Assembly: GCA_015680685.1 (NCBI GenBank)
Contig: MNCI01034785.1
Coordinates: 595,241-659,240, forward strand
Direction of reading: 5' to 3'
Length of the DNA stretch: 64,000 nucleotides
DNA from: Gnetum montanum
Lineage: Eukaryota; Streptophyta; Gnetopsida; Gnetales; Gnetaceae
The translations under genes were made by a program, and so were the position numbers. Positions within the stretch are counted from its first letter, which is position 1; each line of letters starts with the position of its first letter. Positions 12,330 through 23,363 of this stretch are shown piece by piece. The notes beneath the pieces are model-generated. The model saw only the letters and a list, made by a program, of their open reading frames with translations, was not told where the DNA came from and searched no databases.

Positions 12330-12738
12330 GTATTCTAGAGGCATGCCTAAATTCCTTTACAAAACTAATCTTTATTTTCTTCATAGAATTTCCTTAAGGG
12401 TTAGAATTAGATTCATTATTCCTCCCTCTTAGAAATCTAGGCCTATGAAATCTTGACCCAACAATTGGAAAATGAGGTTTTTCATCATATTCCTCATCTA
12501 CATAATGTCTTCATCTCCAAAAGGAAAATCATCTTCAAGGACTAACATGGACGATTACCTTATTGAAGAAGCCCTTGTTAAAGAAATTTTGAGTTGACAT
12601 CTTACCTAGGTATCCTTGATGTAGAATATTGATATTTTTTTTAAGCTTTTCCATTTTGTCAATTAGAATCTTGAGTGCATCCCTCAAGTCTTCCATGTTC
12701 TTGGCTAAGACCTAGACTAATTTTTTCTTGGATGTCAT
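12330..12738 (-). pseudogene. E8 gag fragment, N-terminal part
   Basis: A minus-strand reading from ATG 12738 (MTSKKKLV), with a coiled-coil-like LAKNMEDLRDALKILIDKMEKL, then several stops. It continues beyond E1 at 5226. A primer-site-like sequence for initiator tRNA-Met (TTGGTATTATAGC) lies upstream at 13120-13105 on the minus strand. This fits the 5' end of a minus-strand LTR element whose LTR was cut by E6 at 13275. Confidence 0.45.
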
Positions 12739-13274
12739 GATGAAATTAACCTAAAAGATAAAATTTTCAAATGTCCATAAGAAATTACAAAAGGATTAAG
12801 AGCACACACAACCAAAATTAGAGTACCCATTTAGATTCAATAAGAGATATGAAAATCCAAAATGGGATTCATATAACTCCCATAAATCCTAGTTGAACAA
12901 GATTAGTGACTATCCTAAACAACAAGAATTTCTAATACTTAATTTAAATAATCACTCAAAATGGCCAAAAGAAGGACAATCAAATCCTAGTTGAGCATGG
13001 AAAATAACATCAACAAAATTCTAAACTAAAATAAACTTGAATATGAGTGAATTCTTGTAAGTTAATGTAGAGGATTCTTCTTCTTAAGTTAGTTATCTTC
13101 AATTTTTGCTATAATACCAATCTAGTGATGACCTAGCTTCAATAACCCAAAATTGAAACTAAAACCTTCAAAATTATACACAAATTTAGAAATAAAAAAG
13201 AAATAATTGTTTATTTTTTCTAGAAAATAAAAGAGATTCAAATGCTAGAAGCTAATGCCTAGGACAAATAATTG
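12739..13274 (-). other. E8 leader, primer site and LTR stub
   Basis: AT-rich leader of the minus-strand element E8. TTGGTATTATAGC at 13120-13105 (minus) resembles the initiator tRNA-Met primer site. The piece from 13121 to 13274 would be the remaining 3' end of its 5' LTR. No other gene is seen. Confidence 0.4.
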
Positions 13275-14292
13275 TGTAGGAACACCTCTTCCAAATTCTT
13301 TATGCTTGTCCTATAAGTTATTTTTGTAGGCTTTGCATTTAAAGAAGACTTGGATGAGTGTGCCCTACTTTTATGTGTCTTCTTATGCTGATCTTTGTTG
13401 ATGATGATTCCTAGATGTTTTGGACTCATTTTGATGAGTCTATGAGATTCCAAGGTCTATGGGGACTTGTTTGAAGGCATGCAAATATTATAGGCATCAA
13501 AATGAGCATTTTTGTATTTGGCACCTATAGGTGATAAGTCTCACTAGAAAGTGAGACGTCTCAACTAAGACATCTCATAAAAAATTAAGACATCTGAGGA
13601 CCAAATGAGACATCTCAAAAAAATAGTAGACATCTCACTTGAGAGCTGGGTTTTTGTAGTAGATGCTCCAACAAAGCCAAAGACATCTCAAAAGGCAAGG
13701 AAAAAACTTCAATGTGGCAGTTTCAATGGAGAAACATCTAAAAGACTCTAGATCCATGTGGGAAACATCTAGGAAAACAAATAGAAAGATTTCTAGGATT
13801 TTGGATCTCTATAATATGTATGTATCCATCCATGAAAAAAGGAAAAGGAAATGTTGTATGTGAATAAGGGAGAGAAAACACTCTTGAAAGTGGAGAGTTG
13901 AGCAAGAGAGTATTTGTAAGTACATTGAGTGAAGAAAAATAGTGATTATAGCTCTAAGATCAACTTGTGATGTGTTGTTCTATGTGTTCTATTCTCTTAT
14001 ATCTCACTTATGACTTAAGATCTTAGTCTGGTGTTATGGGAGAGATTTATATTGGTTGTGTCTTGCATTGAGAACAAACATTGTGTAGTTGTAGAGCCTC
14101 ATGCTCTGCAATATCAATTGAGTGTGATAGGTTTTGGATGCTTGTGGGTTTTGTGAATCCTATTGTAATCTTCTAATAAATTAATTAAATATAGCTAGTT
14201 TTTTTTATTTTCTAGCAAATAATTTTATCTTTGCATAATATCTAGATTTAGTGCATTGAAGGTGATTTAATTATTGGAGTGAGCCTACTCCA
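13275..14292 (+). repeat. E6 5' LTR
   Basis: Starts TGTAGGAACACC and ends CCTACTCCA. It carries the AGACATCT array (13554-13688) upstream of a TATA-like ctataatatg near 13808. It is related to the E5 LTRs. Confidence 0.8.
13554..13688 (+). promoter_or_regulatory. Phased AGACGTCT/AGACATCT array in E6 U3
   Basis: Motif starts at 13554 (AGACGTCT), 13568, 13588, 13608, 13628 and 13681 (AGACATCT), counted by eye. Steps are 14, 20, 20, 20 and 53 bp. Weaker matches at 13642 (AGAGCTGG) and 13661 (AGATGCTC) fill the gap. The array lies upstream of the LTR TATA box, where retrotransposon enhancers sit. AGACGTCT is a perfect palindrome with an ACGT core; AGACATCT is its CpG-decayed form. Confidence 0.6.
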
Positions 14293-14639
14293 GCATTATT
14301 GGTATTTGAGCTTAGTTTTATTGTTGCTTAGATTTTCTTTAAGGAGTTTGTTAATTTCATATGACATCTAGGAAGAAACAGGTGCAAGCTCTAAATTGAG
14401 ACATGAAGAGGATGAATTCTACCTTCTAGATGACAATTGCTCAATTAGATGAAAAGGTGGACAATCATACTGGTCCTAGCCATATTACAATACATGGAGG
14501 TGAAGAGCATGTACATTGAGATGAAGAAGTTTCATAGTTAGATGAAGATGGAGTGGATGAAGAGGAAGGTCAAACCAGCTATTAAGGTGTAGGAAACCAT
14601 CAACTAACGATTCTAAAGAGAAGGAATCCTATTCCTCAA

Positions 14640-15200
14640 ATGAGAACTACAAGGGCTCTAATGGTGTTTAATACTTCTTCAAGCAAGCTTGATGACAAAG
14701 ATGAGGCAAGGCTTGCTAGAGCATTCAAAAATGCTTCAATACTTCCATACATGAAGTTAAATATTTTCAATAGTGTAGATGGCATCACTACTTTTTCAAG
14801 TTAGTTGAAGGTACTTGAGACGCACTTTTAGTTCGAACATGTACTAAATAACTTGAGGGTACCTGTTGCTAAATCTAGATTAGAAGGTATGATGTTTGGC
14901 ACTTTGGCTGAAAAGAAATTAGATGGATTTGGAAACAAGAGCAAATAAACTTTAAAGGGGAAGGAGAAGAGATCTAGATTTGATAACGGGTCCAAGTTCA
15001 AATCTAAAGACAAGGAGGACAACCAAGATAAGAAGACTAAAAGAGTTTATGATAAGGGCAAAGCCAAGAAGGGCCAAGATAAGGAGGAAAGGGTCAATGT
15101 AGCAACTCATCAAAACTACAGTGCTTCAAATGTGGAGAATAGGGACATAAGCAATGGGAATGTCCACATCACAAGGCATCCAAAAGCAAATATGTGTAAA
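14640..15200 (+). pseudogene. E6 gag with CCHC zinc knuckle
   Basis: Homologous to the E5 gag: KLDDKDEARLARAFKNAS matches E5's KLDKEDDARLSRVFRNST. A lysine-rich linker and the knuckle CFKCGE*GHKQWECP (about 15120-15165) follow. This is the CX2CX4HX4C retroviral type with one stop inside. The central capsid region is shortened relative to E5. Confidence 0.7.
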
Positions 15201-15208
15201 CCATAAAG

Positions 15209-15493
15209 GTGAAGGAGACATCAATCCAAGATCTTCAAAGAGGTAATCCTAATGCTCCAAAGATAAAGGATATTTTTGAATTAAATTCTTGTGCACTCAT
15301 TGGAAATGTCAATAGAGGTGATCATCCTGATAGGAAATTATTGTTTCATATTAGGGATAGTTTTTTCCTTGGTGGAGAATGGATTTATGTTTTGATTGAT
15401 GGGGGAGCCCAAGAAAATGTTATTTCTTCTAGTTCAGTTGCTAGATTGGGTTTAGTAACTAATCCTTATCCAATACCCTATAAGGTACATTGA
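15209..15493 (+). pseudogene. E6 protease region
   Basis: A 94-codon open frame with KIKDIFELNSCALIGNVNR and then WIYVLIDGGAQENVISSSSV. The D-G-G in place of D-S/T-G is common in plant chromovirus proteases, as are the flanking hydrophobic residues. The reading continues weakly to about 15580 before the element structure is lost. Confidence 0.65.
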
Positions 15494-15589
15494 TTGTCTA
15501 AATATTTTTGATAAGAGGTAAGGGAACAATGTGCCTTGAAATTTAAAATTGGAAGTTTTCATGATGTCATGAAGTGTTGATCATCATCC

Positions 15590-15970
15590 ATGAAGGCTAT
15601 CTCATGGGAGAGAGGGAAGTCTTCTAGGCAAGCTATGTGGAGGAACAATTACTTGGGTGATGAATCTAATGTTCAAGCCATGAGGAAGGATTTACCTTTT
15701 GAGTTGGTACTTCCAAAATGGCTTGTAGAAGCTATTGATAATTACTTGAAAGAGGAGAAACCATTGGAGTTGAAGACTCCTATGTGGAATCTTGAAGCTA
15801 TAAGCTTTGATTAGATTGGCTAGCCACATGTTTAAGATCAAGTTGAACCAAAGATGGATAAGAGAAGTCATGAAGAGATAAGTGAGTCTAATCTTTACCT
15901 TGTTGATGGTAGTAATGTTTCTTATGTGGAACCTAGTGTATTGATGATGAGGAGCTCCCATGGATTCCTT
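15590..15970 (+). other. Unrecognised ORF segment inside E6
   Basis: An open frame to 15814 reads LPFELVLPKWLVEAIDNYL. After two or three stops it continues as KMDKRSHEEISESNLYLVDG. It does not match the E5 polyprotein at the equivalent place. It may be captured or rearranged sequence; function unknown. Confidence 0.3.
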
Positions 15971-16670
15971 AATCCAAGCTTTCTTAATATCACAAAAATA
16001 ATAATTTGAACAAAAAAATAAAATGAAATCTTCATTCTTACTCAAATGGAGAAATTATAGCTAAAAGAAAGCACAAATTCCAAAGGATAGACAAGAGATT
16101 TAATCTAACTCTCACACACTCAATCAAAGAAAGCATACACTCACATGGATGATGATCAAGGCACCATGCCAAGACTCTCTCTCTCTCTCTCTCTACTCTT
16201 CTCTCAACTCCCTACACTTTCTTTTTCTCTATCTAGACTCTCTTTTAACTCTCTTTTTCAATTTGAATGTCCAAGAGGTCTATTTATACATTTTCCCCCT
16301 ATCTCTTCATCTTTCCTCTAATTTATCATTATTAATTTAATTTTCATTAAAATTTGTGGAAGATGTTTTCGAGAAATAGGAGACATCTCTCCCAAGTGTA
16401 GAGGTCATCAAAGTAGACACCTTGGAGGAGACTTCTTAAAGTAGACATCTTAGTAGAGATGTATAATATTCAATGTAGATGTCTAACTATTAGTGTAGAT
16501 GTCTATCCTACCAAGTTCAAGGTTAAAGATGCTTGTTTTGAGACCTAGAACCTCCAAACATCTCCAAATAAGTTCCCATAGACCTTGAAACACCATAAAG
16601 TCATCAAAATAGGCCCAAAACACTCCCAAACATGCCAAAACGTCAGGGAAAGATCCCATCAATGGAGAGA
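15950..16670 (-). repeat. Inverted chromovirus-type LTR fragment
   Basis: Its right part (16555-16645) is the reverse complement of the E6 LTR segment near 13420-13480 and 17450-17510. The left part resembles the LTR R/U5 region in reverse. It contains a (CT)10 microsatellite at 16175-16194. Exact ends were not found. It is either a solo LTR or the product of a rearrangement inside E6. Confidence 0.5.
16381..16504 (-). promoter_or_regulatory. Phased AGAYRTCT array in inverted LTR
   Basis: Motif starts at 16381, 16401 (weak), 16415 (AGACACCT), 16429 (AGACTTCT), 16443, 16457 (AGATGTAT), 16477 and 16497 (AGATGTCT). Steps are 20, 14, 14, 14, 14, 20 and 20 bp. Confidence 0.55.
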
Positions 16671-16792
16671 TGTTACTTTGGCCTGTTTGATGTCCATATC
16701 AATTAGATTCTAGTTTTTCACTTCAGCTTGGTAGTAGTTTATTCCATTGTGATGATAAGCATCATGATCATTGTGGTAATTGTGATGAACTT

Positions 16793-17137
16793 TTGAGTTA
16801 TGTTGTACATGATGAAAGAAATGTAACTTTTGATGCCATTGTTGTTAAGAGCAATACTAATCATGGTAATTTTCCTAATGATTATGACTATAGTAGTATT
16901 CACTATGAGAATATCATTATTCATATTAATATGGACCTTGATTGTAATGAACTTGATTATCTTAACTATGAAATGAATGGACATCATGAAGGTAATCTAC
17001 ATTATGATTTTGATGATGGAGGAAGAAAGAGAAAGAGACTTTCTAACACCAAGAAGAATAATGTTAAATTTTTATATGATAAGGTTTTTCATGTTACAAG
17101 TCATAAAAGCCCATTTGATGTAAACTATGGGTTTTGA
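16793..17137 (+). other. 114-codon ORF joined to an integrase tail
   Basis: The first 100 or so residues are rich in Asn, Asp, Tyr and His (NHGNFPNDYDYSSIHYENII) and match nothing I recognise. The last residues (HKSPFDVNYGF, 17103-17137) are the end of a chromovirus integrase, shared with E5 at 50030. After a stop the integrase homology continues as PKMVNTLKIFDGEAQLS. The 345 bp are free of stops inside an otherwise heavily decayed element. Confidence 0.4.
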
Positions 17138-17296
17138 CCAAAGATGGTGAACACTTTGAAGATCTTTGATGGTGAAGCTCAACTTAGTGTTGATTTTGTG
17201 CAAGAGATAAGGAATCTCCATGCATAAGTAAAATCAAATCTTGANCCCTACTCCCTTGTTTACATGAGTTCACTTTTTGAAGGATGGGAGGTCTAG

Positions 17297-18206
17297 TATA
17301 GTAATAACTCTTCTAATTCCCTTATTCTTGTCCTACAAGTTATTTTTACAGGTTTCACATTTGAAGAATACCTAGATAAGTATGCCCTATTTTTTTGTGT
17401 CTCCTTATGTTGATTTTTCTTGATGATGATTCTTGGATGTTTTGGCATGTTTTGGGGTGTTTTGGACTCATTTTGATGAGTCTAGGGGGTTCCAAGATCT
17501 ATGGGGATTTTTTTGAAGGAATTCGAAGGTTCCATGCACCAAAAAAAGCATTTTTGTATTTAGTACCTAAAGGTGAGATGTCTCACCAAAGAGTGAGACA
17601 TCTTAGATGATGAGGAAAAAGCTCCAACATGGTAGTTTCAATGGGGAAACATTTGAAAGACTCTAGATACTTATGGAAAACATTTAGGAAGGTAAATAGA
17701 AATATTCCTAGGATTTTATATCTCTATAATATGTATGTATCCATTCATTAAGAAAGGAGAAGGAGAGCTTGTATGTGAATGAGTGAGAGAAAATGCTCTT
17801 GAGAGTGAAGAGATAAGAAAGAGAGAGTACACAAGCACATTGAGTGAGTACAAATAGTGATTACAACTCCACGAGCAGCTTGTGGTGCATTAATCTATTT
17901 GTTCTATTCTCTCGTATCTCACCTGTGACTTGAGATCTTAGCTCCAAGTTGTGGGAGAGATTTCTATTAGTTGTGTCTTGCATTAAGAATAGCCATTGTG
18001 TGGTCAAAGAGCCTCATGCTTTGTAATATCAATTGAGTGTGATAGGTTTTGAATGCTTATGGGTTTTTTGAACCTTATTGTAATCTTCTAATAAATTAAT
18101 AGAAGATAGCCAGTTTTCTTGTTTTCTAGCAAATAATTTTATCTTTGCATAATATCTGGATTTAGTGCATTGAAGGTGATTTTGTTATTAGAGTGAACAT
18201 GCTCCA
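17297..18206 (+). repeat. E6 3' LTR
   Basis: Pairs with 13275-14292 from TATAGTAATAACTC (decayed TGTAGG start) to GCTCCA. It is about 100 bp shorter, with part of the motif array lost. Two motif copies remain at 17576 and 17596, 20 bp apart. Confidence 0.75.
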
Positions 18207-18211
18207 AATAA

Positions 18212-18840
18212 GTACTCAAGGTTTAATACAATACACTCACATAAAAAATGATTATGGAGCCCTACAACAACAGATGCTTAAATAGAGTTCAACATTACTC
18301 TCTCCTCACTTCTCTCCCTCTTGACCAAATGGATGCCCAAGAGATCCATTTATACTTTTTCCTCATGGCCTTTCTGCTTTAATCTTCAAAATTAAAATTT
18401 TGAGTCTATAAAAATCCATACAATAACATCCCATGGTTGGTTAGGACGTCTTTGGAGAAGAGGAGATGTCCCACCTAAGTGTGATTAATTCATAGAGAAG
18501 ACATCTTACCGGTAGTGTAGATAGCTTAGGTCTAATGGAGATGTCTTGCAAGTTGTGTAGATGTTTTCTCAAAGTTGCAAGCTTGGATGGTAAACATCTA
18601 TACTTCAAACAAGATAGCTTGTCTTGGGAGAATACATCAATCATAGCAAGGGAAATGTCTATACTCTAGAGAAGACATCTATCCTAGTAAAAATAAGGAT
18701 GCTCATTTTGAGATCTAGAACATCCAAACACCTTCAAATAAGTTCCCATTGATCCAAAATTCCCATGAACTCATCAAAATAGCTCCAAAACACCTCCAAA
18801 CATGTCAAAAATGGTCAACAACATAGTGAGATACTATAAA
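18212..18840 (-). repeat. Second inverted LTR-like fragment
   Basis: Shares 18720-18800 with 16560-16640, both in reverse relative to the E6 LTR. It carries its own motif array: 18444 GGACGTCT, 18464, 18499, 18519, 18539 AGATGTCT, 18559 and 18592, mostly at 20-bp steps. Confidence 0.5.
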
Positions 18841-18944
18841 CAAACATGAAACACTCATAAACAATAAGAAACACACAAAACAATTCCATTGAGAATCATA
18901 CATGGGTTGGGTAATGTCCTTATGAGGGTCTCTCTTATTTTGTT

Positions 18945-20340
18945 CCTCCATCCATCAAAATGACATGTTGTAGTTGTTCCCTTTGAAAACATCTATGACT
19001 TGGTCATCAATTGAATAGTGAATAATATCTACCCATCACTGCATCAAGGAATTTAAGTGTTCCTTGTTTTCGTGCTTAGATTGATTTTCTCAAATTCGAC
19101 ACTATTAAATATGTTTGATATTTATCATTAAAGAGCTCTAGCATGGTACTTCATCTTCTAATAAATTCTAGTTCTAAATAATCGTACTAGCTCTTTACCT
19201 TCTTAATAAGTATTCTAGAAAACAATTTTAATATCTACCAATAATTTTCTATGTTTTGTAGGATGTAGGCATTATGGAATGCTTGAAAATGGTGCTATGG
19301 ATCAACCTTATATCTTTCTTCAAACTTAAGAATATTATTCATATTAAGTTGCTTCATGTGACTATCCCTTAGGTGTTTGGTTAGTATGTACACTACTTCT
19401 TAATATTGATCATGCTTTAAGTGACCAATAGAAGTTCTTCATGATCTTTGTAGTTTTAGTCTCTATTATAGTAATAACCCCTCCAATGCTTGCAACATTC
19501 TCCTCTCTCATGCATTTTTTTCCTTTCCTTATATACTTTATCATCTTTATCATTAGGATGTCTTCTTTTTTTGGTGTGTCTATCATGATTCCTTCTTCTT
19601 TCTCTATCATGATCCCTCAATCACCATCCTCCCTTGTTAAAGTCTAGTAATAAGTGCAATGAAGAAGATGAAGGACTAGGAGAATGGTATTAGCTTTTCC
19701 TCCTTTTATGACTCTTTGATTCATCTCCTATAGATTTTTTGAAGGTCTTAGGGCTTAAATTCCTTATAAGTTTGTCTCATCTCTTCCAAGAGTCTTTATA
19801 AAAGCTAAACATAACTTTGTCTTTGCAAGATCTTTAATATATAAAAAGGGTGATCAAGAATTGGATCTATGAGAATGATGATGAGACTTCTTAACTTTGT
19901 ATGGCATATCTTCCTATTCTATGAGGATGATTATTTGTGGTATCCTTTTTCCTTTCTCTTGTTCATATATTACCATCATGATAACACATTTTCTAGTTTG
20001 AACCTCTATTCACTAGTATGACATTGTCGTGTTCTTGATAACTTGGTACCCTTCCTATACATGACTAAGACTTAATCTCAGTAGAGCTACTTGGAGCATA
20101 GAGGGTGTTGACCAATCTAGTGGCAAGACAATATTGCCTTGTAAGTCTCTTCATCTAAACCATTCATCTTGGTGGAAAATGAATATGAAATCAAGGTAAT
20201 ATGGATCAACATAAGCATATGATATTCTAGTTTACATCAACCCATTCCAGTTGTCTTCATTATAAATTTTTTCATTACTTTCATTAAGGTCAATCACAAG
20301 TGGAGATTTCACTTTATGTATAGAAGTTATTATATTAGTT
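18945..20340 (-). pseudogene. E7 gag, disrupted
   Basis: Reading minus, NNILKFEE, then FQAFHNAYILQNIENYW, then LELFNDKYQTYL and LDAVMGRYYSLFN reproduce the capsid domain of E1, E2 and E3 in order. The upstream hydrophilic part (EDMPYKVKKSH) matches E3. Many stops interrupt it. No downstream finger or protease survives. Confidence 0.65.
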
Positions 20341-21290
20341 AATGCTCAAGTGTGTGTTTGTTAGAAATTATTCTAAGTATTGAGAGAGAAGCTTGAAGAT
20401 AGTTGATACAACAAATTGTGTTTAAATTAACTAACTAGCAAATATTGATACATCCGTGATAATGGTGTTAATGATGAGAAGTAAGAATCTCAACACTTAA
20501 TTATATAAGTCACAAGTATTCATGCATGACTAAATCATAATCTATGAATAGACAATATAAGTATACGAGTCAATTGATGGTAAGTTTGTGATCCTTCTCA
20601 CTAAAGTTAACAAAGTGCAAAATGTATGGTTTAATTCTTAGTATGGAATTTGATTAGATGATGTTGTGTGACTCTAAGTATACTTATAGTAAACATAATT
20701 AAAAAGATATAAATTCTATCAACTAAGGACAATGAAAATATAAAGCTATTCTAACTTATTGGTGATAAGTATATGTTCTTGGCTTGTTGTACATGTCCTA
20801 GGCTCATGAAATTGTTACTTGGATTACCAAGTAACTTTACTAGTGACCGAATGAAGTAAAGCTTCTACTAGATTACCAAACAATTACACTTTACACTTGA
20901 AACTAATCATACTTATTCTACCCATACTAACAAATAGCGAAATAGTAAATGAATTAGGAAATGTAAATGACATAAGAATATAAATCTATTCTAAGGGAGA
21001 TGCTGCAATAATGAAGAAAAAACTTGATCTTTATTGTCTTTCATGAATTGCATCTAGAAACAATCCACTCAAATAAACATGTTGTGCAATTATAATTCAC
21101 CACGATGTGGGTATTTACACCTAAATCTAGGTTCACGAAAAAATTGCAAAAATTTCACTAAGGATTTGCAAAAATGTATTTTTTTGTCACAACCATGGGT
21201 TTGTATTTATAGGCATGACCATGGCCCACTACATTGTATCTACAACATCATATATAGAGCTATATTATCGCATCTATGATAAATGGTTTA
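18945..21290 (-). mobile_element. E7: truncated minus-strand relative of E1
   Basis: Only the 5' half remains. The 5' LTR is 20472 to about 21290 (outer end uncertain). The primer-site remnant TTAACACCATTATCACGGA runs minus from 20471. The gag runs from about 20340 down to 18945. The LTR ends CTCATCA in its own orientation, like E1, E2 and E4, with a TATA-type ctataaatac near 21205. The 3' part has been lost next to the LTR fragment at 18.2-18.8 kb. Confidence 0.65.
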
Positions 21291-21299
21291 ATTAGGGCA

Positions 21300-22158
21300 A
21301 AGATTCAATTGTTTGTGGGAGCTTTGTCTTTGTAGGCTTACTTGTGAGCTATTGTGTTGGGTGTTCCTATCCCCAATAGAGGTGAGCAAAAGGTTAAAAA
21401 TGGCACTAGTAGATTGTTGGGATTTCTTTGAACTTATTAATCATCTATAAAGCATGGATTCAACTTCTTGTATTTTGTCTTAAAAAGTGGTTATCTGAAA
21501 TTTTTATATTGACCTTTAGCCATATAAATATATATTATATCTAATTTAATGTTATTTGATTATGTTTAGATTTTTACGATTTAAAACAAAGTTTAAAATG
21601 CCAAATATAACTTGAGCTTGAACATAATTGTTTCCAAAATAATCAAAGCTGTTAGAACCTAAAGCATTTTTTTATTAAATTTGAGGGAATGATTTTTTTT
21701 CCCGGATAGAAACGTTAAGTTCAAAGCTTCGAACTAGGTAGTTGTTTTATGAATATTCTTTTCCACGCTTAAAGTTGGAAGTTGCCTGAGTTAACTTTGC
21801 GCGTTATATTCTTTTTCAATTTTCATCCTACTTCATTTCAAACGAAAAATATAATAAAATAAATTGATAACATCATTTTAACACGTGTACTTTGACCACT
21901 CTTTTGTAGAAGATATGGTGTGAGACTTTTCATAAATCCGTCAGGAAGAATCTGAATGAATAAATCAGTGTAAGTACCTGATTAAAATTGTCAGCATTAG
22001 TAAAATAGAGCAGTTATATCCACTCACATTGGTAGCTACATTTTCCAATCGTTTCTACATTTTCCAATTGTTTTCATCCAAGAGCTCAATTAGAGTGAAA
22101 AAACAAAAATAGAAATTTCCGTTTTCCACTAGCATCTAAATCCACTTCAATGTTGTAT
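21300..22158. other. Low-copy intergenic DNA
   Basis: AT-rich sequence without coding potential or recognised repeats. It marks the left edge of the low-copy island. Confidence 0.5.
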
Positions 22159-22323
22159 TAAGATACATCATAGCTCTTGCAATTAATCGCAGAATTCTCA
22201 AATTATAACGCCATAAGATACATCATAGATCTTGCAATTAATCACAGAATTCTCAAATTATAACGCCATAAGATACATCATAGATCTTGCAATTAATCGC
22301 AGAATTCTCAAATTATAACGCCA
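22159..22323 (+). repeat. Three tandem copies of a 55-bp unit
   Basis: Starts at 22159, 22214 and 22269, each reading taagatacatcatag..ttgcaattaatc.cagaattctcaaattataacgcc. Units 2 and 3 differ at one base (atcaca/atcgca). Unit 1 has a c for a (agctctt/agatctt). The near-identity points to recent duplication. Confidence 0.9.
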
Positions 22324-22379
22324 AACCATGGTTAACAACCGTGACATATGGATAGAGCCGTAGAGGTCTAGTAGCGTCT

Positions 22380-22600
22380 AGACCATAAATCAAAGCGGAG
22401 TTGGTCACCAGTGACGTGGCGCAACGTTAACGGAGAAACTGCACGTGCTCAATTACAAAAGGGGCCCCGCATAAGGCGACAATGGAGGTGGCCGCTGAGT
22501 CAACAACGGTGGGACCCTTGCTCCAGGGGCCCGCTGCAACCCATATGCTCCTGCGTCACTCCCGCCTGGGATGGGCTGATGATACGCATTAGCCCATAAA
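22380..22600. promoter_or_regulatory. CpG-rich promoter-like patch
   Basis: A GC-rich island in AT-rich surroundings. It has an ABRE-like ACGTGGC (22414-22420), a G-box CACGTG (22442-22447) and TGAGTCA (22496-22502). Retained CpGs suggest it is unmethylated or constrained. No clear gene follows on either side; the short ORFs at 22655-22944 are unconvincing. Confidence 0.35.
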
Positions 22601-23363
22601 AACAAAAAAGAAAGACTCATCTTTTACAGCAAAAATAATGAATCGCCAGTCGTTTTGCACTTGCAGGAGCAGTCATGTCCATGTCATCTTATAATCTTTA
22701 CACAGGCTTTGTCTGCTTGTGCGTGCGTGTTTCTGTCCCTGTTTGCTTCTTTTTGCTGGCATACCACAACAACACGCATCTTCTTCCCTCAAATTTTATG
22801 GCTTTCTTTGACCCATCCATTTGTTTTGAATTGCACGTCTGCACATGTTTTAGAATTTGTCGACCATGGGTTTTCTCGCGGCGCATGGCATGCATGCTGA
22901 CACCTTTTCGTTGTGTGTTTCAAATCGCACTCAGCATCATATAATATATCGGCTGTTGCAGGATTACCGACTTTCTTTTCCACTACGGTCATGGACTATT
23001 CGGCCGCCGCATGTTGGATAGAATTCACAGACTCTTGCACTTGGGTACTCCGCAAATTGGCATGCTAATTAATCATGGCGTCTCATGATTTCATGGTTGA
23101 AACACGTACACCTAAAGCTCCATAACCACCGTAGATTCAGGTCCAACGCTGCACAATTCAGCCATGTTCAACTTACTCTAAATTCTTCTTTGTTTTTCCC
23201 TGCTGGAATGGCTCTGGTAGGAAAAGAAGCAGAAGTATGATTCTTATCAGCAATGGGAGGAAATTCTCCCACAAATTAAAACAATGTTTGTTCAAGAGTA
23301 AAGACTATGATTACTAAGTGGCCAACAGAAATCACAACGAAAAAGACTCTCCAAATCTAATGC
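22601..23363. other. Intergenic, overlapping short ORFs only
   Basis: Four overlapping ORFs of 65-89 codons (22655-22992) on both strands contradict one another and show no domain. The rest is non-coding. Confidence 0.4.

Larger units (their letters stand above)
13275..18206 (+). mobile_element. E6: rearranged chromovirus-type Ty3 element
   Basis: LTRs at 13275-14292 and about 17297-18206 enclose gag, a protease start and a short integrase tail related to E5. RT, RNase H and most of the integrase are missing. In their place are an inverted LTR-like piece (15950-16670) and an unrelated ORF (16793-17137). The primer site TGGTATTTGAGCTTAG at 14300 fits initiator tRNA-Met. Flanks aattg and aataa are not a convincing target duplication, so the ends may have been changed by recombination. 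Confidence 0.7.

Noticed and set aside
13554-13690. AGACATCT array as a CRISPR-like array
   Set aside because: The window is plant nuclear DNA, the repeat is 8 bp with non-unique AT-rich spacers, and it occurs in LTRs. A cis-element array is the better reading.
16175-16194. (CT)10 as a regulatory GAGA site
   Set aside because: A simple microsatellite inside an LTR fragment; nothing ties it to a function.
16739-16987. Minus-strand Ile/Met-rich ORF
   Set aside because: Antisense of the plus-strand open frame 16793-17137; composition reflects ATT/AAT repeats.
22655-22992. Four overlapping ORFs of 65-89 codons after the CpG-rich patch
   Set aside because: They conflict in frame and strand, show no domain and have no supporting splice or promoter layout.
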